NCBI GenBank assembly: GCA_027619145.1
Contig: JAQCGA010000299.1
Location: 1 to 5,650 of the forward strand
DNA length: 5,650 nt
Direction: 5' to 3'
Origin: a bacterium
Lineage (GTDB): Bacteria; Latescibacterota; UBA2968; GCA-2709665
Made by a program: the position numbers and the translations under genes
Notes under the pieces: generated by a model
Database searches by the model: none
What the model saw: the letters and a program-made list of their open reading frames with translations, nothing else
What the model was told of the DNA's origin: nothing
Part shown: positions 1 to 5,611 of the stretch, piece after piece
Layout of the letters: each line of letters opens with the position of its first letter
Numbering within the stretch: position 1 is the stretch's first letter

Positions 1-456
1 CCCCAGGAACTTGGGCGAGTCCTCGGAGCCGAAACGTGTTCTCCATGCGCCTTACACGACGGCAACCCGGGGCTCTTTCACTATGGCATCCACGGTGTGG
101 AAATGCTCTTTGCATTGATGGGGCCCGGGTGCAGGTCCATTCGCACCCTCCGGCAAGAAAACTCGGAGGTCATCGCCGGTGTCTGGAGCGACGGCCGCAT
201 CGGCACAGTACGCGGCATTCGTCAGGGCGCTTCCGGGTTCGGCTTCACTGCATACTGCGAAAAACAGATTGTTCGAAACACCGTCAACACACGACACATT
301 TACACGGAACTTCTCAAACGCATCCTTTCAATGTTTAAAACCGGCGTCTCTCCGCTGGACATTTCAGAAACGCTGGAAATTATTACCTTCATCGAAGCGG
401 CCTACCGCTACAGAGACAGTCGGGGCATCGAAATCCCTCTGGAATCCCAGCCCTGA
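1..456 (+). CDS. Gfo/Idh/MocA family oxidoreductase, C-terminal part (cut by window start)
   Basis: This is the last 151 residues of a protein that is open from base 1 in frame 1 and stops with TGA at 454-456. The N-terminal Rossmann (NAD(P)-binding) domain lies outside the window. The visible part carries the segment NPGLFHYGIHGVEMLFALMG (fragment residues 22-41). It matches the C-terminal-domain motif of Gfo/Idh/MocA oxidoreductases (usual form GGxLxDxGxHxxD), in a GLFHYGIHGVE variant that I recall from planctomycete and verrucomicrobial paralogues. In this variant a histidine (fragment residue 27) sits where the usual aspartate is, the later histidine (31) is kept, and glutamate replaces the final aspartate. 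The tail, with its ISETLEIITFIEAAYRYRD segment, is a typical closing helix of the family. A soluble cytosolic dehydrogenase or epimerase is expected; the substrate cannot be told. The next gene starts 14 bases downstream, so the two probably share a transcript. Confidence 0.85.
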   Translation, partial: PQELGRVLGAETCSPCALHDGNPGLFHYGIHGVEMLFALMGPGCRSIRTLRQENSEVIAGVWSDGRIGTVRGIRQGASGFGFTAYCEKQIVRNTVNTRHIYTELLKRILSMFKTGVSPLDISETLEIITFIEAAYRYRDSRGIEIPLESQP

Positions 457-461
457 AACCT

Positions 462-465
462 GGAG
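462..465 (+). promoter_or_regulatory. Shine-Dalgarno site of the LigC-like gene
   Basis: GGAG lies 5 bases before the ATG at 471, inside the 14-base gap after the upstream stop codon. It supports this ATG as the true start and implies independent ribosome loading within a shared transcript. Confidence 0.7.
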
Positions 466-470
466 AATTC

Positions 471-1457
471 ATGAAAACCATTACGTGCTGTCTCGTTGGA
501 TACGGCGGAATTGCCGTATTTCACACCGAGGCATTAAAAAAAATTCCCGGCGTTGTCCTCCACACCCTGGTGGGGCGCAGGGCTGAGCCCGCCGAAGAAT
601 TCAAAAACAAAATGGGCTTTCAGAAATCTACCACAGACTTTGACAGCGCCCTGGCAGACCCGGACATCGACGCCGTGGTCATTACCGCACCCAACGAGCT
701 TCACTACGACCTGTCCAAACGAGCCCTGGAAGCCGGCAAACACGTCCTCCTCGAAATCCCCCTGGCCATGTCGCACAAAAGCGCCCGAGACCTGGCGGGC
801 CTGGTCCGTAAAACCGACCTGAAACTCCTGGTCGCCCACACGCGCCGCTATGATCCCGTAGGCCAGTTTGTGAAAGACTTCATCGCCTCAGGCAAAGCCG
901 GACAAGTCCACCACCACCATTGCCACGAATTCTGGCTTCGACACGAAAATATTGGATGGACCGGGTACAACCGAAGTTGGGTGGACGATGTTCTGTTCCA
1001 CCACGGCTGCCACATGCTGGACTTCTCTCTGTGGGCCATCGGTGCACCCGCCCGACGCATCCGTGGCGAACTGAGTCCGCTGCACGCCAAAACGGGCACT
1101 TCGATGGACGTAAGCATGCTGGTCCGCTACGCCAACGAAACCATGGCCACGCTCAGCCTCTCCTACAACTCGCCTCGCGCATTCAACGGCAACCTTTTCA
1201 TCTGCGACAACGGCACCCTCTCCGTCTCAGCAAAAAAAGTAAGCCTCAACAACGACCTCCTCTTCGAAGGCACCGGCAGCCTGGCAGAGCACGTACTTGC
1301 CCAGAACACAGACTTCGTCAACGCCATCCGCGAAAACCGCCAGCCCGCGTGCAACGCCGAACACGGCCTGGCGGCAATTACCTTACTCCAGCAAGTATAC
1401 GATCAGATGGTTACGCTGGAAGACGAAGAAAAATATCGACGGATGTGGAACGCATAG
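471..1457 (+). CDS. Gfo/Idh/MocA family oxidoreductase, LigC-like (EIP variant)
   Basis: This complete 328-residue protein has the usual length for the family and is probably a cytosolic NAD(P)-dependent dehydrogenase. The N-terminal Rossmann domain has GYGGIA at 10-15, followed by a strand ending in VGRR (34-37), where arginines after the second strand could favour NADP. The dinucleotide-domain motif that normally reads EKP is EIP here (95-97), so the usual catalytic lysine is absent. EIPLA, HTRRYDP (123-129), NRSW (167-170) and LFHHGCHMLDF (175-185) closely follow, from memory, LigC of Sphingobium. LigC oxidises 4-carboxy-2-hydroxymuconate-6-semialdehyde, in its cyclic hemiacetal form, to 2-pyrone-4,6-dicarboxylate. 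By analogy the substrate could be a lactol or hemiacetal oxidised to a lactone, but no other aromatic-ring-cleavage gene is visible, so the exact LigC reaction is not claimed. A natural His-rich run lies at 147-152. The start has a good ribosome site. The gene converges with the aldolase gene, with 6 bases between stops. Confidence 0.9.
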   Translation: MKTITCCLVGYGGIAVFHTEALKKIPGVVLHTLVGRRAEPAEEFKNKMGFQKSTTDFDSALADPDIDAVVITAPNELHYDLSKRALEAGKHVLLEIPLAMSHKSARDLAGLVRKTDLKLLVAHTRRYDPVGQFVKDFIASGKAGQVHHHHCHEFWLRHENIGWTGYNRSWVDDVLFHHGCHMLDFSLWAIGAPARRIRGELSPLHAKTGTSMDVSMLVRYANETMATLSLSYNSPRAFNGNLFICDNGTLSVSAKKVSLNNDLLFEGTGSLAEHVLAQNTDFVNAIRENRQPACNAEHGLAAITLLQQVYDQMVTLEDEEKYRRMWNA

Positions 1458-1479
1458 CCACTTCTATTCCCGCGTTTCC
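1447..1479. terminator. Possible weak bidirectional hairpin at convergent gene ends
   Basis: GGAACGC (1447-1453) can pair with GCGTTTCC (1472-1479) with one bulged T. Nested inside, ATAG (1454-1457) pairs with CTAT (1464-1467) around a CCACTT loop, leaving TCCC unpaired on the 3' side. The structure spans the stop codons of both convergent genes, which are only 6 bases apart. There is no T tract on either strand, so it would be at best a weak or Rho-assisted terminator. It could equally be a chance pairing. Confidence 0.25.
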
Positions 1480-2249
1480 GAAGCCGCTCGAACAGCATCG
1501 ATCCCCTCGCGCAAAGCCTGCCGGTACACCCACAAATCTCCCCAGTACGCCAAACATCGGAACCCTTGATCCAGCATCACCCGACTTTCATCCGGACTGG
1601 AAACCATAATTCCCGGCGCTTTGCCATGTTTCTGGCAAGCCTCCAGCACCCGGTCCACCGCCTTCTGGTATTCTGCATGCGTGAACTGTGCTGGGATGCC
1701 CAGGGAGTTCGTCAGATCGAAATGTCCAATCCAGAGGACGTCGATCCCATCCGTACCCGCAATTTCATCCACATTCTGGACCCCCTCCACCGTCTCGATC
1801 TGCGCAATCAGCAAAACCTCCCGGTTCGCACGCTCCATCTTGCCAGCAACATCTCCGTCCCCATAGTCATCGTGCGCAATCCCAAACGCCGCGCCCCGGC
1901 TTCCTATCGGCGGGTATTTTGCAGCTTGCACAATACTCCGTGCCTGCTCACCGTTCTGAACCATCGGAACCATCAAACCCATCGCCCCCGCATCCAGGGA
2001 CCGCGCCATAAAATGATACGTGATGGCAGGTACCCGAACCAGCGGGACCAGACCGTCCCGAGGACACGTGGCCATCAGCATGCGGATCGTTTCCATGCTC
2101 CAGCCGGTGTGTTCCATGTCGAAAACCGCAAAATCTGCCCCTGCGGCTGCCGCAATACGCCCGATGCCGGTCGTATTGAACTCGAATACCATCGTACCTA
2201 CTGACACGTTCCCATCTTTCAAGATACGCTTGACCTTGTTCTCTCTCAT
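1464..2249 (-). CDS. HpcH/HpaI family aldolase (class II, metal-dependent)
   Basis: This 261-residue protein matches the usual length of HpcH/HpaI aldolases, which reversibly cleave 4-hydroxy-2-oxo acids to pyruvate (or a close keto acid) and an aldehyde using a divalent metal. Family landmarks are visible in order: FDMEH (43-47) with the catalytic-type histidine 47; VRVP (71-74) with the carboxylate-binding arginine 72; GLMVPMVQN (91-99); YPPIGSRG (112-119); QIET (150-153) with metal-ligand glutamate 152; and IGHFDL (174-179) with metal-ligand aspartate 178. The last motif is usually IGPxDL, so this is the IGHFDLTNSLG subfamily. The ATG at 2249 overlaps the stop of the 2-hydroxyacid dehydrogenase gene as ATGA. 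A ribosome site AGGGG (2256-2260) lies 6 bases upstream, inside that gene, indicating translational coupling. Substrates such as 2-keto-3-deoxy sugar acids or 4-hydroxy-2-oxoheptanedioate are possible; the sequence alone does not decide. The family identity is secure. Confidence 0.93.
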   Translation of the reverse strand: MRENKVKRILKDGNVSVGTMVFEFNTTGIGRIAAAAGADFAVFDMEHTGWSMETIRMLMATCPRDGLVPLVRVPAITYHFMARSLDAGAMGLMVPMVQNGEQARSIVQAAKYPPIGSRGAAFGIAHDDYGDGDVAGKMERANREVLLIAQIETVEGVQNVDEIAGTDGIDVLWIGHFDLTNSLGIPAQFTHAEYQKAVDRVLEACQKHGKAPGIMVSSPDESRVMLDQGFRCLAYWGDLWVYRQALREGIDAVRAASETRE

Positions 2250-3292
2250 CGAACGCCCCTGTTCGCAAAACGGCGCAGGTTCTGTTTCACGCGTGGGTGG
2301 TCCACCACATTACGGTTTACAACATTTTTCGGCTCCCGACCTGCCGCCACGTCCAGGATACTCCCACACGCGCTTCGGCCAATGCCCAGAAAACACTCGT
2401 CCGTCCAGCAAATCGCATGGGGAGCCAGAATCACGTTTTCAAGTCCCAGCAATGCATCTCTCGAATCCACGGGTTCCTGCTCGAACACGTCCAGCGCGGC
2501 CCCCTGGATCTGCTGTTTGCTCAACGCATCGGTCAGCGCCTTCTGGTCCACAATGGGCCCACGCGCTACATTAATCAGGTACGCCGTTTCCTTCATCATC
2601 TCAAGACGTTTGGCATTGATCAGGTGATGTGTATCCGGTGTAAGCGCACAGCAGATGCACACAAAATCGGACGTCCGAAGCAATGTTTCCAGATCCATCC
2701 ACTCCGCCCCAGCCTCTGCAGCATCTGCCGGAGTCACGTACGGATCGTATGCCAGGTGGCGCATCCCCAGCGGCCGGGCCAGTGCGAACACTTCTCGCCC
2801 AATGTTCCCCAGCCCAATCAAACCCAGGCTGCGCCCGGAAAGACCTGTCCCCATGTGATCCATCTTCTCTGCCCAACGTCCCGTGCGGATCAACCGATCC
2901 TTAATCAACATCTTGTGGCTCAAGGCCAGCAGAAAAGCCAGTGCAGATGTGGCGACGGGGCGGCGCACTCCGTCTGGAGTGATGGTGAGCAATACGCCGT
3001 TACGCGTACAGGCCTCCACATCCACATTGTCATATCCTACCCCGAATCGTGCCACCACAGCCAGCCGGTCTGCACCCTCCATCGTAGCCGCAGAAACCTG
3101 CGGTCCCAGCACCAGCAACGCATCAAAACCCTGTACCTGTTCTGGGCGCAGTTCCCCACCTTGATCTTTGAGGAACGTCCATTCCACCCCATCCGTTCCT
3201 TCCAGCAAACCCAGCCCAATATCTCCAAAGCCCAACGTACCGTCGGCCTTCAGGAAATCATGGGTAACCCCCACACGGAATATTGAACTCAC
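2246..3292 (-). CDS. D-isomer-specific 2-hydroxyacid dehydrogenase family protein
   Basis: This 348-residue cytosolic dehydrogenase belongs to the family of phosphoglycerate, glycerate/glyoxylate and formate dehydrogenases, which interconvert a 2-keto acid and a D-2-hydroxy acid with NAD(P)H. The split catalytic domain includes ARFGVGYDNVD (81-91). The nucleotide-binding domain has GLGNIG (160-165) followed by YDP, whose aspartate 183 suggests NAD(H). The catalytic triad is present: arginine 244 (NVARG), glutamate 273 (EQEP) and histidine 292 (APHAICWTDE, a subfamily variant of the usual PHxxxxTxE). The chosen start is GTG at 3290-3292, preceded by AGGGAGG and 5 bases. An in-frame ATG at 3328 would give 12 more residues, but it overlaps the upstream gene and adds an arginine-rich, non-family leader. 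The upstream Gfo/Idh/MocA gene ends 16 bases before the start. The stop overlaps the aldolase start by 4 bases. A hydroxypyruvate, glyoxylate or sugar-derived keto acid substrate is plausible; serine biosynthesis is less likely because the C-terminal ACT-type domain is absent. Confidence 0.92.
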   Translation of the reverse strand: MSSIFRVGVTHDFLKADGTLGFGDIGLGLLEGTDGVEWTFLKDQGGELRPEQVQGFDALLVLGPQVSAATMEGADRLAVVARFGVGYDNVDVEACTRNGVLLTITPDGVRRPVATSALAFLLALSHKMLIKDRLIRTGRWAEKMDHMGTGLSGRSLGLIGLGNIGREVFALARPLGMRHLAYDPYVTPADAAEAGAEWMDLETLLRTSDFVCICCALTPDTHHLINAKRLEMMKETAYLINVARGPIVDQKALTDALSKQQIQGAALDVFEQEPVDSRDALLGLENVILAPHAICWTDECFLGIGRSACGSILDVAAGREPKNVVNRNVVDHPRVKQNLRRFANRGVR

Positions 3293-3297
3293 TATTT

Positions 3298-3304
3298 CCT
3301 CCCT
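3298..3304 (-). promoter_or_regulatory. Shine-Dalgarno site deciding the GTG start of the 2-hydroxyacid dehydrogenase
   Basis: On the minus strand AGGGAGG is followed by AAATA and then GTG (3292-3290). The strong match to the 16S anti-SD and the 5-base spacing make this GTG the start, rather than the upstream in-frame ATG at 3328. The site lies in the 16-base gap after the stop codon of the preceding gene. Confidence 0.8.
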
Positions 3305-3308
3305 GCGT

Positions 3309-4280
3309 TTACGAAGCCATCTCCACAACCCGCGCTTCTCGCACAGACCGATATCCCGCCAGAACCGCTTCCAGACACTTCAGCCCGTCCATTCCGCTCG
3401 CTATTGCCGGACCGCCAGAAGCTACACTCCCGCAGAAATGGTCCAATAGACCGCTGTAATAATCCGGAAACACCACCGCCTCCACCGTTTCCCCTTCTGC
3501 TGTAACCACCTTCAGTTCCTTGCCCATGAACAAGGTTCCCTTCGTACCATAAATCTCCAGAATATTCCCGGAAAATGGAATCGAATACGAAGTCGCCAGA
3601 ACCCCGTGCACACCAGATACGAATTCTACAGTCGCAAAGGCACTTTCTTCCACCGGGTACCCGAACACCTTTGAGCTGGCCAAACATGATATCCTGCGAA
3701 AATCCCCCAACAAGTACCGAAACAGATCCAGGTAATGTGCCCCCACGTCCATCAGAGCGCCGCCACCGCCCTGCGCCGGATCCAACCGCCACTCGTCCTC
3801 CTTTCGCGGCGTCCATTTGGCCAGGTGAGCGCGAACTTCTACCACCTGCCCAAGACCTCCGGAAGCCACAATTTCTTTCACCTGCTGATGCACAGGCCAA
3901 CCTCGCAGCACAAAACAAACCTCCAGATGAACCCCCGCCCTCTCACACGCATCAATCATTTTCCGACACTCGTCCACCTGCAACGCCATGGGTTTCTCAC
4001 ACAGTACGTGCTTGCCCCGTTTCGCGGCGGCCACCACGTGTTCGCAGTGAAGGTGCGGCGGGCTGGACACGTACACAGCATCGACTTCGGGATCATCCAG
4101 CAAAGACGCCACGTGGGTGTACGAACGTGCCGCGCCGAACTCCGCCGCCAACGTCTCGGCCCTCTCTCCATCTCGAACCATCAGCGCAGATAATTCGCAC
4201 TCCGAATTCGCGAGGATCGCCGGCATCACACGGCGCTGCGCCACACTCCCTGCTCCCAGCACACCCCATCGCAAACTCAT
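3309..4280 (-). CDS. Gfo/Idh/MocA family oxidoreductase, canonical motifs
   Basis: This 323-residue protein has the standard Gfo/Idh/MocA plan. The N-terminal Rossmann domain has GAGSVA (9-14); EKP (95-97) carries the catalytic-type lysine 96; the C-terminal sheet domain contains GGGALMDVGAHYLDLFRYL (172-190), with the expected aspartate 178 and histidine 182. It therefore has the full active-site set for NAD(P)-dependent oxidation or reduction of a sugar, cyclitol or related alcohol. The substrate is unknown. The start chosen is ATG 4278-4280 (MSLRWGVLGAG), which places the glycine motif at the usual distance. It overlaps the upstream stop as ATGA, with GGGAG (4288-4292) 7 bases before it. 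An in-frame start at 4325 would add 15 residues of non-family sequence inside the upstream gene. It is the second gene of the minus-strand operon, and translational coupling to the first is likely. Confidence 0.93.
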   Translation of the reverse strand: MSLRWGVLGAGSVAQRRVMPAILANSECELSALMVRDGERAETLAAEFGAARSYTHVASLLDDPEVDAVYVSSPPHLHCEHVVAAAKRGKHVLCEKPMALQVDECRKMIDACERAGVHLEVCFVLRGWPVHQQVKEIVASGGLGQVVEVRAHLAKWTPRKEDEWRLDPAQGGGGALMDVGAHYLDLFRYLLGDFRRISCLASSKVFGYPVEESAFATVEFVSGVHGVLATSYSIPFSGNILEIYGTKGTLFMGKELKVVTAEGETVEAVVFPDYYSGLLDHFCGSVASGGPAIASGMDGLKCLEAVLAGYRSVREARVVEMAS

Positions 4281-5599
4281 ACCCCATCTCCCATCTGACG
4301 CCCTGCTGTCAGGTCCACCACGCACCGCTCTTCCATCGCCTGGTCCGCAGCAAATACCAGCCTGTGTCCGTTCATCGAATCTTCAATCCGCGTACACGAA
4401 ATCGAGGGTGCCTCTCCCCGAATCAGCCGAACAAAATCACTCACCAGTCTCAAGTCTCCCCCACCATGCCCGCCAAATGCTCCGTGCATGTCTCCACTCT
4501 CTTTCAGATCCACAACTTCCTCGGAATACTCATGGCCAGCTCGGGTATCAATATGCCGTACTACAAACTTGCTATCTTCAAATACCCCCTGGATCTCGCC
4601 TTCCGTTCCCACCAGATGAATCGCCCGCGAAGGCCGGGACGATCCACCCACCATATTGTGTGATGCCGTGCTACCGTCTTCAAATTCGATGGCCACGGAC
4701 TGGTGATCCACGACATCGTTATCACACTTCCACACGCAACGTCCGTACGGGTTATCCGTCTTCAGCGACTCAATCTTCTGCTCGATCGTGGGATCTTCAA
4801 TATGCTCCAGCGTATCCCATACGTAAAAACTCCACCGCTTCGGATGGTCAATATAGTGCTTCCGCGCCGAGTACAAACAATCCGCCTCGATCTCACAGTC
4901 CACCAGACAACGGTTCCCCGCACCTTCCGGCGCCTTCTCCAGCCGAAACTGCATGTTAGAACCGAAACTGGACACAGCCACGGGTGCCACTCCACTCTTC
5001 ATCCACGCTACCAGATCCAGATCGTGACAACATTTCGCCAGAAGCATAGAAGCCTGGCAACGCTGTTTGCTATTCCACTTTCCTCGTACGAACCCAACCC
5101 CCAAGAGGCGGTAGCTCACGTGCTCGAGCGTTTGCAAATTTACGATTTCGCCAATCAAACCATCCGCCACGCGCTGGCGTACCGCCATGTAAAATGGCGC
5201 ATACCGAAGCACATGGCAAATCATCACCTTGCGCCCCTTCTCTCGCGCCTTATCGTAAAGCTGCCACATCTCTTCTTCATTTGTCGCAAACGGTTTCTCC
5301 AGCAGAATATCATACCCCGCATCCAGCAGCGGCAAAGACGTGGGAACGTGGTGGTGATCCATCGTACCATTGATCACTACATCTGCAATCTGCGGATGTG
5401 CCGCCAACTCCTCTGCGGTTTCAAAGCAAAAATCCCGTGAAAACCCGAACCGCTTCGCAACCTGTTCACGCCTTCGTTCAATTGGATCTGCAACCCCTAC
5501 AATTTTCAACTCGTCTGGATGGTGCTCCGAATACGAAGCGTACGTCAATGCCCTGTGCCCCGCACCTACCACCACCGCAGTCAACGGTTTCTGTGCCAC
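4277..5599 (-). CDS. Gfo/Idh/MocA family oxidoreductase, long form with Cys-rich insert
   Basis: This 440-residue protein is about 100 residues longer than the usual Gfo/Idh/MocA enzyme. The Rossmann domain has GAGHRA (12-17), VADP (36-39) with aspartate 38 after the second strand (NAD-type), and EKP (101-103). The motif normally reading LxDxGxH is LLAKCCHDLDL (186-196): histidine 192 and aspartate 195 are kept but alanine 188 replaces the usual aspartate. Residues about 215-300 form an extra region with cysteines at 231, 235, 241, 288 and 292 and the segments YSARKHY and GRCVWKCDNDVVDHQ. I recall similar segments in a long-form, largely uncharacterised branch of this family. Gly-rich GAFGGHGGGD lies at 373-382. 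The start is GTG at 5597-5599, 5 bases after AGGGAGG; a GTG at 5605 would start inside that ribosome site. It is probably a soluble dehydrogenase of a sugar derivative, possibly metal-binding (inference). It is the first complete gene of the minus-strand operon. Confidence 0.92.
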   Translation of the reverse strand: MAQKPLTAVVVGAGHRALTYASYSEHHPDELKIVGVADPIERRREQVAKRFGFSRDFCFETAEELAAHPQIADVVINGTMDHHHVPTSLPLLDAGYDILLEKPFATNEEEMWQLYDKAREKGRKVMICHVLRYAPFYMAVRQRVADGLIGEIVNLQTLEHVSYRLLGVGFVRGKWNSKQRCQASMLLAKCCHDLDLVAWMKSGVAPVAVSSFGSNMQFRLEKAPEGAGNRCLVDCEIEADCLYSARKHYIDHPKRWSFYVWDTLEHIEDPTIEQKIESLKTDNPYGRCVWKCDNDVVDHQSVAIEFEDGSTASHNMVGGSSRPSRAIHLVGTEGEIQGVFEDSKFVVRHIDTRAGHEYSEEVVDLKESGDMHGAFGGHGGGDLRLVSDFVRLIRGEAPSISCTRIEDSMNGHRLVFAADQAMEERCVVDLTAGRQMGDGV

Positions 5600-5604
5600 A
5601 ACCA

Positions 5605-5611
5605 CCTCCCT
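5605..5611 (-). promoter_or_regulatory. Shine-Dalgarno site deciding the GTG start of the long Gfo/Idh/MocA gene
   Basis: On the minus strand AGGGAGG is followed by TGGTT and then GTG (5599-5597), the same heptamer and spacing as the site at 3298-3304. A GTG at 5605-5603 overlaps the heptamer itself and so is the less likely start. No convincing -10/-35 promoter is visible in the remaining bases to the window end. Confidence 0.75.

Noticed and set aside
920..1609. Plus-strand reading frame (229 codons) in another frame of the LigC-like gene and running past its end
   Set aside because: Its Arg/Pro/Gln-rich, low-complexity composition and overlap with a motif-complete gene mark it as an out-of-frame shadow.
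1566..2204. Plus-strand reading frame (212 codons) opposite the aldolase
   Set aside because: No domain, no convincing ribosome site, and it lies entirely within the strongly supported aldolase gene.
2297..3286. Long plus-strand reading frame (329 codons) opposite the 2-hydroxyacid dehydrogenase
   Set aside because: The translation is rich in His, Gln, Pro and Arg with no recognisable domain, while the opposite strand carries all catalytic motifs of a known family.
4281..4325. N-terminal extension of the 323-residue Gfo/Idh/MocA gene to a start at 4325
   Set aside because: The extra 15 residues (MRGGPDSRASDGRWG) are not family-like and lie in the upstream gene; ATG 4280 has a ribosome site and an ATGA overlap.
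3575..4663. Long plus-strand reading frame (362 codons) opposite two Gfo/Idh/MocA genes
   Set aside because: It is proline-, serine- and arginine-rich with no family motif, spans the junction of two well-supported minus-strand genes, and is best explained as a codon-bias shadow.
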